64,000 nt of DNA from assembly GCA_947625905.1 (NCBI GenBank), contig CANQQJ010000011.1, positions 1 to 64,000 on the forward strand, written 5' to 3'. Position numbers and translations under genes: made by a program. Source of the DNA: an uncultured Clostridia bacterium (lineage in GTDB: Bacteria > Bacillota > Clostridia > Monoglobales > Monoglobaceae). Below the pieces are notes generated by a model that was not told the DNA's origin, did not search any database, and was given only the letters and a program-made list of their open reading frames with translations. This document shows positions 27,313 through 36,995 of this stretch, piece after piece. Within the stretch, counting starts at the first letter, position 1, and each line of letters begins with the position of its first letter.

Positions 27313-28668
27313 ATGAAAAAAGAAAAAACAAAGCGGGAGCAAAAACCCGCTTCGGTCGAGAATATCTACACTCTTGACGGCAGAGTTCCTATCGGAAAGG
27401 CGGTGCCGTTCGGGCTCCAGCATATTTTGGCGATGTTCGTGGCGAATATCGCGCCCATAATCATCGTGGCGGGCGCCTGCGGCCTTAGCGACCACGACAC
27501 GGCGCGGCTTATCCAGACCGCCATGATCGTGGCCGGAGTCGGAAGCCTTATCCAGCTTTTCCCGATCCGGCGCCTGGGCTCGGGTCTGCCGATCGTTATG
27601 GGAATCAGCTTCACTTTTGTTTCTATCCTGTGCTACATAGGCCCCGCGTACGGATACGAGGCCGCGATAGGCGCCATAATGATAGGCGGAATCGTTGAGG
27701 GAATTTTGGGTCTGTTCGCGAAATACTGGCGCAGGATCATATCGCCGATAGTCGCGGCCTGCGTCGTTACCGCCATCGGCTTTTCGCTGCTCTCGGTGGG
27801 CGCGAGCTCGTTCGGCGGCGGCAGCGGCAGCGAGCAGTTCGGCTCCGCCACCAACTGGATACTGGGCGGCGTGACGCTTCTGGCGTGTATTTTGTTTAAC
27901 ATCTTCGCCAAATCGTACTGGAAACAGCTTTCGGTCCTGTTCGGCCTTGTTGTGGGATACATATTCGCGGCGGTCATAGGCGCGGTAGACTTTCAGTCGC
28001 TCAAGGGCACCTCGGTCGTGGCGCTGCCTTCGATACTGCCTTATAAACCGGTCTTTAACCTCAACGCCATAATTTCGGTGACGCTGATCTTCCTTGTCTC
28101 CGCAACCGAGACGATAGGCGACACTTCGGCGCTGGCGTCAAGCGGCCTGGGCCGCGACGTCACCGACAGAGAGATCTCGGGCTCTATCGCCTGCGACGGA
28201 TTCATCAGCGCGCTCTCGGCGTGCTTCGGCTGTATGCCGATCACCTCGTTCAGTCAGAACGTGGGTCTGGTGGCGATGACAAAGGTCGTGAACCGTTTCG
28301 CCATCGCGACCGGAGCCTTGATAATGATACTCGCGGGAATATTCCCGATCTTCGGCGCACTGCTTGCCACCATGCCCGACGCGGTGCTGGGCGGCTGCAC
28401 GATAATGATGTTCGGCACGATCGTTGTCAGCGGTCTGCAAATGATAGGAAACTGCGGCTACACTCAAAGGAACATAACGATAGCCGCGCTCTCGCTGAGC
28501 ATCGGCCTCGGCTTCACCCAAGTGCCCGAGATATTCGCGATCTTCCCCAAGATCATAAACAGCGTTTTCGCCGAAAACTGCGTCGCGGTGGTGTTTTTGA
28601 CCGCGGTCATCCTGAACTTGGTTCTCCCCAAAAATATGGAGACGCACAAAAAACAAAACGAATCATAG
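27313..28668 (+). CDS. pbuX: Xanthine/uracil permease, NCS2 family
   Basis: A 451-residue membrane transporter of the nucleobase:cation symporter-2 family with about 12 to 14 hydrophobic segments (for example HILAMFVANIAPIIIVAGA). The conserved transport region is around SATETIGDTSAL, with the GCMPITSFSQNVGL block following. Coupling to xpt, whose stop lies 3 bases upstream, indicates xanthine as the substrate, importing it for salvage. The gene ends at a bidirectional terminator shared with the convergent gene. Confidence 0.93.
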   Translation: MKKEKTKREQKPASVENIYTLDGRVPIGKAVPFGLQHILAMFVANIAPIIIVAGACGLSDHDTARLIQTAMIVAGVGSLIQLFPIRRLGSGLPIVMGISFTFVSILCYIGPAYGYEAAIGAIMIGGIVEGILGLFAKYWRRIISPIVAACVVTAIGFSLLSVGASSFGGGSGSEQFGSATNWILGGVTLLACILFNIFAKSYWKQLSVLFGLVVGYIFAAVIGAVDFQSLKGTSVVALPSILPYKPVFNLNAIISVTLIFLVSATETIGDTSALASSGLGRDVTDREISGSIACDGFISALSACFGCMPITSFSQNVGLVAMTKVVNRFAIATGALIMILAGIFPIFGALLATMPDAVLGGCTIMMFGTIVVSGLQMIGNCGYTQRNITIAALSLSIGLGFTQVPEIFAIFPKIINSVFAENCVAVVFLTAVILNLVLPKNMETHKKQNES

Positions 28669-28674
28669 CAAAAG

Positions 28675-28698
28675 CCGCGGCAGCCGCCGCGGTTTTTA
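28675..28698. terminator. Bidirectional terminator, pbuX and esterase genes
   Basis: CCGCGGC-AGCC-GCCGCGG followed by TTTTTA lies 6 bases after the pbuX stop and overlaps the end of the convergent gene. Confidence 0.8.
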
Positions 28699-29640
28699 TT
28701 TATTGAGAGCTTTGGGCTTCGGGACTGTTTTTGAGGGAACGTCCGAGAGATATTTCGCAAGACCCGGAATTTTTTGTTTTATTTCCTCCGCGATAAATCT
28801 CGCGTAAACATAGGAGCCGTAACGGTTCTGATGGGTGTTGTCGATATCGGCGCAGGCTCCGCTTTCCATGATCCGGTCGTAGTCCTCGGGCCAGCGTTTG
28901 GGCCTGCCCAGCCGCGCCTCGCCGATGGTCCTGCCCTCCGCGTCTTTTATCGACTGGAGATATTTGAACTTATCCTCGCCCAGATCATCAATAAAATTCT
29001 TTGCCTTTTCGAAAAGCTCGATCAGCGGAACATCCTCTTCCTCCGCCGCCTGCCTTATGGCGCGTATGTACGCGTATTCCCCGAATCTGTCCGTGCCGCC
29101 GTGGTTCCCGGGCACAGACGCGATAATGCCGCCGACGAAGCAGCCCCTCGGCGGAGGCGTCACCAATACGGGACTCGCGCCCTTTTCGCGGATCTTTTTT
29201 ATGTAAAATTTTAAGTAACCCTTATACGTTGCGCCGCAGCCGAAAGAATACGGCCCGTCTCCCTTCGGCATAACGCTCGGATAGGTCCCGTTTTCGTCGG
29301 GCTCTCCCAAAGGCGTGTGGCGCGCCTCCCGCTTTTCGCGGCGGGCCGAATCGTCGTCATTGTGGCAAAACTCGATAAGCGCCCAATCGCCTCGGCTCAT
29401 CAAATCATAACACGGGCCGACGCCGTATGGAAACATATCTTTTGTGAATCTTCCGTTGTCGGTAAATCTTCCCTCGTTTAAATAGCTCCTGGTGCTCCTG
29501 CCGCCGTTGGCGCAGGGTATCACCCGTGCCCCGCTGCCGAAAAAGCAGCCGAGATGGTCGCCCCAGCCCCCTATTATATTTTCCGAGTCCTTTCCGTAGG
29601 CGGTCACTATCGAGTCGCCCAAAAGAAAAATTTTTGTCAT
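28696..29640 (-). CDS. SGNH esterase, rhamnogalacturonan acetylesterase-like
   Basis: A 314-residue GDSL/SGNH hydrolase. Block I is FLLGDSIV with the nucleophile Ser, the Gly/Asn blocks include ANGGRSTRSY and FCHNDDD, and the C-terminal block carries DNTHQNRYGS with the catalytic Asp and His. The pattern matches CE12 rhamnogalacturonan acetylesterases, which remove acetyl groups from pectin backbone. No signal peptide is seen, so it may act on imported oligosaccharides. AAGGGTG precedes ATG 29640, 11 bases after the stop of the MATE gene, so the two are co-transcribed. The nearby pectate lyase supports a role in pectin use. Confidence 0.8.
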   Translation of the reverse strand: MTKIFLLGDSIVTAYGKDSENIIGGWGDHLGCFFGSGARVIPCANGGRSTRSYLNEGRFTDNGRFTKDMFPYGVGPCYDLMSRGDWALIEFCHNDDDSARREKREARHTPLGEPDENGTYPSVMPKGDGPYSFGCGATYKGYLKFYIKKIREKGASPVLVTPPPRGCFVGGIIASVPGNHGGTDRFGEYAYIRAIRQAAEEEDVPLIELFEKAKNFIDDLGEDKFKYLQSIKDAEGRTIGEARLGRPKRWPEDYDRIMESGACADIDNTHQNRYGSYVYARFIAEEIKQKIPGLAKYLSDVPSKTVPKPKALNK

Positions 29641-29650
29641 TGTATCACCC

Positions 29651-30994
29651 TTATTCAAGCGCCCCGACGCGCTTTTTGTTTTCGGTTATCATAAAATATA
29701 TCAGGCACAGAACGATCTGCACCACCGTTGAGCAGGGCGTGGCGAGGCCTATGTAGAAAAGCGGCACGCCCGCTATGCGGCTCACGAAATACGAGACGGG
29801 TATGCGCACGCAGAACGCGCCCAGCACGCCCTGGGCCATGTTGAACATCGTTTTTCCGCAGCCGTTGAAATATCCGCTGAAGCAGAACAGGAACGACGTC
29901 AGTATGCAGTCAAACGCGTAGGCCTTGAGATAGCTTGCGGCCGCCGATATGACCTCGGGGTCGCTTGTGAATATCGTCGACAGCTTATCCCCCTCAAAAA
30001 ATGAAACGAAGAACATCACAACGCCCACCGCCAGCGATGATAAAATGCCGCAAAGCAGCGCTTTCTTTGCCCTGTCGTATTTCTCGGCTCCGATGTTCTG
30101 CGCCACAAACGCGGACATCGACTGCATATAAGCCGAGGGCACCAGCATGATAAACGCGCACAGCTTTTCGGCAACGCCGACTCCCGCCGACGCAACAAGT
30201 CCCAAAGAATTGACGATCGCCAGTATAACCAGGAACGATATGCTGACGAGCAGGTCCTGGAGCGCTATCGGTATACCGAGAAAAAGGATGCGCTTGACTA
30301 TCCTTTTGCGCAGGCGTATGTCGCGGCGGGTAAGCCTGAACGGAAGCTTCACGCGCTTTATTATGATAAGCGACAGAAGCACGCTGACGCCCTGCGCCAT
30401 AACGGTCGCGAGAGCAGCGCCCGCGACGCCCATTTTAAAGCCCGCCACGAAAACCAGATCGCCGATTATGTTAAACGCGCAGGCGATCGCGACGGTCATA
30501 AGCGGAACGCGAGAATTGCCGACGCCGCGGAATATGCTGCCGATCAGATTGTACGCCACTATGAATATCATGCCCGCCGAGCAGACGAATATGTAGGTCA
30601 CGGTCCTGCCGAACGCCTCCTCGGGCGCGCGCATAAGCGCCGCCAAAGGCCGCGCGCAGGCAAGCATAACGACGGTGGCCCCGGCCGCGATAACAGCGAA
30701 CAGCGCTATGCCGCTGCCGATCACTCGGCCCGCCTCCTTGTTGTTGCCCTCGCCTATCCTGTGGCCCGCCAGCACCGTGATGCCCATAGACACGCCCTCG
30801 ATCATAAAGGTAATGGTCTGCATTATCTGGCTGCCGGTGGAAACCGCCGAAACATCGGCGGATATACCGAACCTGCCCACGACCAGCAGATCTATCGCGC
30901 CGTACATCGCCTGCAAAAACAGCGCCAGCAGCATGGGCAGAGCGAATCCTATAAGCTTGCTTAAGATCCTGCCGCGCGTAAAATCCTGATTCAT
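29651..30994 (-). CDS. MATE family efflux transporter
   Basis: A 447-residue polytopic membrane protein of the MATE family, with the typical N-terminus (RILSKLIGFALPMLLALFLQ, then DLLVVGRFG) and two homologous halves of six helices. Such proteins export organic cations or metabolites using sodium or proton gradients; the substrate here cannot be read from sequence. It sits directly upstream of, and probably in one mRNA with, the SGNH esterase. Confidence 0.92.
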   Translation of the reverse strand: MNQDFTRGRILSKLIGFALPMLLALFLQAMYGAIDLLVVGRFGISADVSAVSTGSQIMQTITFMIEGVSMGITVLAGHRIGEGNNKEAGRVIGSGIALFAVIAAGATVVMLACARPLAALMRAPEEAFGRTVTYIFVCSAGMIFIVAYNLIGSIFRGVGNSRVPLMTVAIACAFNIIGDLVFVAGFKMGVAGAALATVMAQGVSVLLSLIIIKRVKLPFRLTRRDIRLRKRIVKRILFLGIPIALQDLLVSISFLVILAIVNSLGLVASAGVGVAEKLCAFIMLVPSAYMQSMSAFVAQNIGAEKYDRAKKALLCGILSSLAVGVVMFFVSFFEGDKLSTIFTSDPEVISAAASYLKAYAFDCILTSFLFCFSGYFNGCGKTMFNMAQGVLGAFCVRIPVSYFVSRIAGVPLFYIGLATPCSTVVQIVLCLIYFMITENKKRVGALE

Positions 30995-31015
30995 AAAACC
31001 TCCGTCATCCGTGTT

Positions 31016-31849
31016 TTAATTAAATTTCTGGAAATGCTGATAGTCGCGGTAGCCGGCCCAGCTTCCGCCCCATTCCCAGCCGTGCTCCTCAACGAATATC
31101 CTGTATATATCCGTTCCGGGGCCGATATACGCCCGCTTGGCTGTCTCGTCGCTCCAGGAATCCGGGTCCCTTGACCAGTACTCGGCCGCGTTCTCGTGAG
31201 AGCCGGTCCCGCTTGAGTTCACATAAGGGTTTATCTGCGGATTGATGTCGATGGCGCGGCCCAAAGCGTGCTTTGAAAGGGATGTCCCGCCGTCGGTCGA
31301 CATTCTGTAGTTAAAGGCCGAAGTGTTGTTCTCCTCGATCGACGCGAAGTCGCTGCCTCCGTATTTATCGACCAGCCGCATACGCTCAATCGGATAGCCG
31401 ATCTCGCAGAGCTCGGCGAATATGTCGAGCACCTCGTCGGCCAGGTCCCTTGCCACGATCATCTCGCCCGTCTGAACGCCGCCGCTGAAATCGCGGTACG
31501 GTATCGTGAGATACGCCAGCTCGTCGAGCGATATAACGGCGCTGCCGTCAGACGGATACGATGTTCCCGTGATCTCGTTCACGACCTGCTCGGGGATCGG
31601 CTGCCAAGTTCCTCTGCCGCCCGTCTGCTTAGGCGTCTCGGCTGTCGGCGAGGGCGGCGCTTCAACAGCCGCCGCTTCTTCTGCCCGAATTCCGGGCTCC
31701 GCGCTTCCTTTATCCGCCGAGGTTTCTTCTTTGGCGCCGCCGTGTCTGAACGCCGTGATAACCAACGCGGCGGCCAGCACCAGCAGCGCGCCCGACACGA
31801 TCCCCGTTATCACGGCCTTGCCCGTTGAAAAATCTCTTTTTTTATTCAT
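31016..31849 (-). CDS. M15-family peptidoglycan peptidase, membrane anchored
   Basis: Residues about 8-32 form a single N-terminal membrane segment (AVITGIVSGALLVLAAALVI), followed by a low-complexity Ala/Glu/Pro linker and a C-terminal M15 (D-Ala-D-Ala carboxypeptidase-like) domain. The zinc site is visible as SKHALGRAIDINP (His and Asp) and DYQHFQ (His). It most likely cleaves cell wall peptides outside the membrane. The start is set at 31849, where GGAG lies 8 bases upstream; a longer frame lacks a ribosome binding site. It starts 11 bases after the kinase gene, so the kinase and peptidase are probably co-expressed. Confidence 0.85.
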   Translation of the reverse strand: MNKKRDFSTGKAVITGIVSGALLVLAAALVITAFRHGGAKEETSADKGSAEPGIRAEEAAAVEAPPSPTAETPKQTGGRGTWQPIPEQVVNEITGTSYPSDGSAVISLDELAYLTIPYRDFSGGVQTGEMIVARDLADEVLDIFAELCEIGYPIERMRLVDKYGGSDFASIEENNTSAFNYRMSTDGGTSLSKHALGRAIDINPQINPYVNSSGTGSHENAAEYWSRDPDSWSDETAKRAYIGPGTDIYRIFVEEHGWEWGGSWAGYRDYQHFQKFN

Positions 31850-31859
31850 GCTGAAACTC

Positions 31860-33548
31860 CTAATATACCGAGATTTCGCTGATCGCGACATCCTTCCATT
31901 CGCCGTAGATCGAGTCAGCGACCCTTATGGAAATATATGAGGTGTCGACCGGGACCGTGAGCGGTATATCCTGCATAACCCTGTAGGCATCCTCCTGAAG
32001 AACGGCGATCTGGCTGCCGCCCTCATATGATATCTCGATCTGCGTTACTCTCCTGTTTTTATAGTAGGTTTGGCTTGACTTACAATAGCCGTTTGTGAGC
32101 TTTATGCCGCTCACATGCTGCTTTGTATTCGCTCTGAACGTATACGTCGGCGTCAGCTCCACGCTTCTGTCACACGACCATGCGGTGGTCATATCTCCGT
32201 CTATGGCATACGCGGCGTAATAGTTGATGGCGTATCCCGCGGTATAGTCGGTGCCTCTGGTGCTTGAAGCGCTGTACTCGCTGAAAACCGGAGGCGGGGG
32301 CGGAGTGGGCGTCGGCGCCGCCGTGGGCGGAGACACCGCAGCAGTCTGCGTCGGTCCATCGCTGTGCGACGAACTAAACATCAAAATGATCCCGATTATT
32401 ACCGCCGCGGCTACAACACCCATCGCGGAGACTGCCGCGATCAAAACGGGAGAGCTTTTCTTTTTCGGCGGCAGCGGCTCGACGGGGTGCCGCACTCCTC
32501 TCGGCGAACCCTGCCCGCCGCTTATGTTCCGACTCGGGGCGCCTCCCCCGGGACGGCGGCTCGGATCATACTCGACCGCCGCTCCGCGGTACATCGCGTT
32601 ATACAGTTCGTCAACGTTTTCAAATCTTAAGCTCGCGTTGACCGCCATGCCCTTCATAAGCGCTGCCTCGATACGAGGGTCAATGTTAACTCCCAGCTTT
32701 GAGGGCGGGACCAGATTATCCTCGTACATTCTCTCCAGCGACTGGACCGGGACCTGCCCGGTTATCGCGCGGTAAATAGTGGCGCATATGGCGTAAACGT
32801 CTGTCCAGGGGCCCTGCTTGCCGTGGCTCCTGTACTGTTCCTCGGGCGCGTAGCCGTGCTTCAGCTGCACCGACATGCTCTTGGTGCCGTCGGGAGAAAC
32901 GCCTCGGGCCGCGCCGAAATCAAGCAGCTTGATCTCGCCCTTTTTTGTTATCATAATATTGTCGGGACTGATGTCGCGGTGGATTATGCCGCTCTTATGT
33001 ATCAGGCTCAATGACTTCAAAAGGGGCTCCGTCATTCTCAGAGCTTGGTCGACGCTTATCTTTCCGCCTTTTCGCTTGAGATAGTCTTTAAGACTTACTC
33101 CGTCGATAAACTCCATAACGATATACGCGGTGCCGTTTTCGTTAAAGAAATCCCTAACCGACACGATGCCCGGCAGATCGTCGAACTTCGCCAAAGTTTT
33201 GGCCTCGAACAAAAACTTGTTCTTTTCGTTCTCATATTCATGCGGGTCGCCGCTTGTATACAGCGTCACGCTTCCCTCTCCGACGGTGCCGCGGGTAACC
33301 ATGCCGCTCGGGAAATACTCTTTTATCGCGACTCTTATGTCAAGATTAAGGTCATATCCCACATAGGTTATGCCGAAGCCGCCCTCGCCCATGGCCGCGC
33401 CTATCACATATTTTCCGTTTAAAATCGTTTTGGGCTTCAGATGATGAGGCGGCGTCTCATATCCGCCGTTGTTGAATCCGCAGGCCTTGCATACGCCGTT
33501 TTCGGTCTGCCCCATGCACCTGAAACAAAAATTGTCAAAATCAAACAT
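31860..33548 (-). CDS. Membrane Ser/Thr kinase, zinc ribbon, discoidin-like sensor
   Basis: A 562-residue protein. An N-terminal zinc ribbon (CFRCMG, CKACG) precedes a Hanks-type kinase domain (about 45-320) with the glycine loop GEGGFGITY, the lysine in VAIKEY, catalytic HRDISPDN and DFGAAR. One membrane helix follows (SPVLIAAVSAMGVVAAAVII, about 373-396), then a Pro/Thr spacer and an external C-terminal domain resembling F5/8 discoidin or NPCBM carbohydrate-binding modules (DGDMTTAWSCDRS). It has no PASTA repeats, unlike PknB. The layout suggests sensing of an extracellular glycan and signalling inward. It is followed by the M15 peptidase. Confidence 0.88.
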   Translation of the reverse strand: MFDFDNFCFRCMGQTENGVCKACGFNNGGYETPPHHLKPKTILNGKYVIGAAMGEGGFGITYVGYDLNLDIRVAIKEYFPSGMVTRGTVGEGSVTLYTSGDPHEYENEKNKFLFEAKTLAKFDDLPGIVSVRDFFNENGTAYIVMEFIDGVSLKDYLKRKGGKISVDQALRMTEPLLKSLSLIHKSGIIHRDISPDNIMITKKGEIKLLDFGAARGVSPDGTKSMSVQLKHGYAPEEQYRSHGKQGPWTDVYAICATIYRAITGQVPVQSLERMYEDNLVPPSKLGVNIDPRIEAALMKGMAVNASLRFENVDELYNAMYRGAAVEYDPSRRPGGGAPSRNISGGQGSPRGVRHPVEPLPPKKKSSPVLIAAVSAMGVVAAAVIIGIILMFSSSHSDGPTQTAAVSPPTAAPTPTPPPPPVFSEYSASSTRGTDYTAGYAINYYAAYAIDGDMTTAWSCDRSVELTPTYTFRANTKQHVSGIKLTNGYCKSSQTYYKNRRVTQIEISYEGGSQIAVLQEDAYRVMQDIPLTVPVDTSYISIRVADSIYGEWKDVAISEISVY

Positions 33549-33596
33549 AACTTTACCTCTCAGATATAATCTATTTTGTTTGCGTCGCTTAACTTA

Positions 33597-36500
33597 TTAT
33601 TTAACGCGGACAGCGCTCCAGAGGGGAGCTTGGTTTTTGTCCCATATAAACGCCTTGGCGGAACATCCGTCCGGTATGTTAAAATCGCTTATGTTAAAAC
33701 TCTTGACCTCGCCCGCGCCGATATTCCGCTCCTCAAATGCGGCGACTGTATTATCGGCATTATACGCCGCCACGCGAAGGACCGCGCCGCTCTTGGGCCT
33801 GTCGACCAAAATTTGTCCGTCAGCCGCGCTGAGCAGCGGATCAACGCTGACCGCGACGTTGTCGAGATACATCAAAGAACCTCCGCGGCGCTGAACGTGC
33901 AGTTGATACACCGCGACGCTTGTGTCAAAATCAAAAGTATCCTCGAATAACGGTTCTCCCGCTGTGTATATTTTATTAAACGAATCGTATTCGGTATACG
34001 GCTTGAACGAGAATGTGCCCTTGCCCGTGTCATAGTCAAGAGTCATCTCGACCTTATACCACTTCATGATCTCAAAAGCCGCGTCGGAGATCGGATCATA
34101 TTCCGGCGTGTGATCTTCGCCGTCGTAATCCTCATAAAATCCTTTTGTGTGATGAGCGAAATAGCTCTTGATCTTAACGGAATTGCCGTCGCTGTCCAAG
34201 CCGTTCAGCATAAATCTTACTCCCGCTCTGTAATCGACGCTGTTGCTGGTCGAGCAGTAGTCAGCCGAAACGCTCACAACTCTGTCGCGCTGAGCCGCGA
34301 AATCTCTCGAAGCAATGCCCCAGAACATGCCGACAATGCCAGAGTTTCCGTCAACCGGCTCACCGGACAGATCGGCCTTTCCGCCTCCGCTGTTAAAATA
34401 CCACAGCGGATTTTCAAAATCTTCGTCGTAAAACGGCACCGCGTCGTTTTCGGGTGTCTCCACGTCGCTCTCTCCGTTGATCGACAGCATACTGAATTCG
34501 GCGACGGAAAAATACTCCTTGACGGAAACCCCTTGCGCCGAGTCGGTAGCAAGACCCACATACATGGTATCGGGCAGGCTGTCGTAATCTATGGTCAGCG
34601 GCTGCCTATCGTTGTCGGTCCAGTCGGTTCCCTTATTCGACACGCTGAATGTCAAGCTGTTTCCGCTTCGCTGTATTCTCAAATATTTGGGAGGCTCCTT
34701 GCTCTTATCGTCATTGGAATTATCCACCGCCATGCCGTCCTTGGTTGTAAAGAATACCTCCCGGGACTTTTCGCCCTTGGCGCTTCGACTCAGGATCCTG
34801 GCGTTTTCTCCGTACTTCATCCAGCCGTCTCCGAGCATTGCCATCACAGCGTTCGGCTCCAGTCCGGCGCGGACCATGATCCCGTTCAGCTGCTGATTTT
34901 CAAACTTGGGCACCGACTCAAGTCTCACGCTCACGTCGAAATCACCGCTGATCTGCTTATACATAAAGCCGCAGCTGTCGCCGCTGTCGTCCTTGAGCCT
35001 TCCCGAGCCGTACAAGGTATAGACGCCCTTGTCGTCCATTGACGCGCCGCCCTTGCCCTTATAGCCGTTATATCCGCTCTTCCTGATCTCGGTGAAGGAA
35101 TAGCTTCCCGGAAGCGCGGTTTTTTTAACATACACTATAGATGTGGTGCTCTGAGTTTTTTCGCCGCGGGTGTTTGTCGCGCGGCAGGTAAGATAATGGG
35201 TCCCGGCGGCGAGGCTGATGTCGTCGTCTATAGCCGCGCCGTCATAGGCGCCGATCTTGGTGTTTCTGTCGTACAGCTCCATGCCGGTGACCTCGTTTCC
35301 GCCGCGGGCAATGGCCGACGCCTTATATTTCACCGTTTCTCCCTCGTTTATGACGGCCCACTCGCCGTTGTCCACCGACAGACCTCCTATTGTGCCGCTG
35401 AGAGACGAGATCGCGGGCGACTGCACTATAATATCGGGATTGGTGGGCGGCGTCTTGCTCTGCTCCTCGGTCCACTCGTTGACATATTCCTCGATCACCG
35501 TATAGCCGCTGTCGGTTATATCGGTCTCCGATTTGCCGGTATAACCTTTGCCCTCGAGCCACTCGGCGGGTATTGTAAACGCCTTCGTCTCCGACTCAAC
35601 GGGAATAAGGCCTCCCACCTCTCCCGCGTTGTTGACCAAGCGTCCCGTGCCGTTTACAATGTCGTTTATTATTCTGGCGTCGGCCGCGTCTCTTCTCGGA
35701 AGCGTCGCGCCCGCGTTGTTCAAAACATACTCATAGGCATCCTCCGCCGATCTTCTCTGATAGGAAAATCCGCCCATATCCACAGGCTCGCTTAAAAACT
35801 CCGCGCCGGAATAATTGTTTATATATGAGTTATTGTGATAGTCCGAAACAACACCCGTTCCGACAAGATAATTATCGTCAAAATAGAATTTGGTTTTGGG
35901 GTTTTCGGGATCGTCGTCATACGGACCGGTCACGTCAAATATGCGGGTGAGCAGCTTTGACGCGGTCGAGGGGCCCGCTTTATAATAGTTCCCCGTATAA
36001 TTAACGTTCGAGGGTTCTGTCATCATTGTGCCGTCCTTGCTTTTTCCCGACGCGTAAGGCTCCGCTCCGTAGGCGGAGTTGGTCTGGCCCCAGTCGTAAA
36101 TAATGTTGTTGCTCACCTCGGTCGCGACAAGCTGTCTGTCAAGGCGCGGGCTGCGGCTGTCGTGGTGGGCCAAAATATTATTCAAATATGAGGCATAGGT
36201 GCCGCCCCAGATGCCGCCGTATCCGTGAGCGCCTTTCTGATGGGTGCTCATTCTCAGGCTCTCGGAGCCGATAGTGTTCTGGATAGTAAGATGATTGCCC
36301 ACCTGCTTATCCGCGGGCAGGTCCTGAGCGGGTCCTCCGTACAGCGTCAGCAGCTCGTCGACGCACCACGACGTGCTGATGTGGTCGAATATTATATTGG
36401 TTCCGAAGCGGCCGCCAATGCCGTCGACCTCAAGTCCGTTTTTATCGGTGGGACGGACCTTCAGATAACGCGCTATTATGTTCTTCACGCCGTCGTCGGT

Positions 36501-36902
36501 CAAAACCGACGCGCCGCTTATCGTAACTCCGTCGCCCGGCGCGGTCTGACCCAGGATAGTAATATTGTCTTTGCCGATTTTAATATCCGTGTTGAGCTCG
36601 ATCGTGCCGCTTATGTCAAACACCACGATCCTGCCCGACTTTGAGACCGCGTCGCGCAGACTGCCGCCGCCCGAGTCTCCGAGTTGAGTCACATGATATA
36701 CCTCGAGCTTGCCGCCCGGCAGCGCTCCTCTGGCTCCGGGCGAATATTTGCCTCCGCCTTCGGCACCCGGAAACGCGAGCAGTGTATTATCCGCCGCGGC
36801 CGCCGTTTCTTGGGCAAAGGTCAGGTCCGCGCATGAAAGAAAAACGCACATGATCGCCGCGAATATACTTAAATACCGTTTAAAACATAAACAATACCTC
36901 AT
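33597..36902 (-). CDS. Secreted PL1 pectate lyase, multidomain (1101 aa)
   Basis: The signal peptide (MRYCLCFKRYLSIFAAIMCV to about residue 31) is followed by a right-handed beta-helix pectate lyase domain (about 40-410). Family blocks include AFPGAEGGGKYSPGARG, GRIVVFDISGTIEL, ITILGQTAPGDGV, FDHISTSWCVDE and SRSPRLDRQ. The remaining two thirds hold an Ig-like domain (about 490-590), a concanavalin-like module (KYLRIQRSGNSLTFSVS) and a second laminin-G-like module, which probably bind carbohydrate. It cleaves polygalacturonate by beta-elimination outside the cell. AAGGGGGC precedes the ATG. It lies between a kinase and a LuxR regulator on the same strand. Confidence 0.9.
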   Translation of the reverse strand: MRYCLCFKRYLSIFAAIMCVFLSCADLTFAQETAAAADNTLLAFPGAEGGGKYSPGARGALPGGKLEVYHVTQLGDSGGGSLRDAVSKSGRIVVFDISGTIELNTDIKIGKDNITILGQTAPGDGVTISGASVLTDDGVKNIIARYLKVRPTDKNGLEVDGIGGRFGTNIIFDHISTSWCVDELLTLYGGPAQDLPADKQVGNHLTIQNTIGSESLRMSTHQKGAHGYGGIWGGTYASYLNNILAHHDSRSPRLDRQLVATEVSNNIIYDWGQTNSAYGAEPYASGKSKDGTMMTEPSNVNYTGNYYKAGPSTASKLLTRIFDVTGPYDDDPENPKTKFYFDDNYLVGTGVVSDYHNNSYINNYSGAEFLSEPVDMGGFSYQRRSAEDAYEYVLNNAGATLPRRDAADARIINDIVNGTGRLVNNAGEVGGLIPVESETKAFTIPAEWLEGKGYTGKSETDITDSGYTVIEEYVNEWTEEQSKTPPTNPDIIVQSPAISSLSGTIGGLSVDNGEWAVINEGETVKYKASAIARGGNEVTGMELYDRNTKIGAYDGAAIDDDISLAAGTHYLTCRATNTRGEKTQSTTSIVYVKKTALPGSYSFTEIRKSGYNGYKGKGGASMDDKGVYTLYGSGRLKDDSGDSCGFMYKQISGDFDVSVRLESVPKFENQQLNGIMVRAGLEPNAVMAMLGDGWMKYGENARILSRSAKGEKSREVFFTTKDGMAVDNSNDDKSKEPPKYLRIQRSGNSLTFSVSNKGTDWTDNDRQPLTIDYDSLPDTMYVGLATDSAQGVSVKEYFSVAEFSMLSINGESDVETPENDAVPFYDEDFENPLWYFNSGGGKADLSGEPVDGNSGIVGMFWGIASRDFAAQRDRVVSVSADYCSTSNSVDYRAGVRFMLNGLDSDGNSVKIKSYFAHHTKGFYEDYDGEDHTPEYDPISDAAFEIMKWYKVEMTLDYDTGKGTFSFKPYTEYDSFNKIYTAGEPLFEDTFDFDTSVAVYQLHVQRRGGSLMYLDNVAVSVDPLLSAADGQILVDRPKSGAVLRVAAYNADNTVAAFEERNIGAGEVKSFNISDFNIPDGCSAKAFIWDKNQAPLWSAVRVK

Positions 36903-36978
36903 GTTTAAGCCCCCTTAAAAGTTATATGTAAACATTATAACATATATTTTCAAAAAATAAAAGCCCCAAAACAAAAAA

Positions 36979-36993
36979 GCGCGGGGCCCGCGC
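36979..36993 (-). terminator. Terminator of LuxR regulator gene
   Basis: GCGCGGG-C-CCCGCGC directly after the stop codon, followed by TTTTTTG in the transcript. Confidence 0.65.
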
Positions 36994-36995
36994 CT

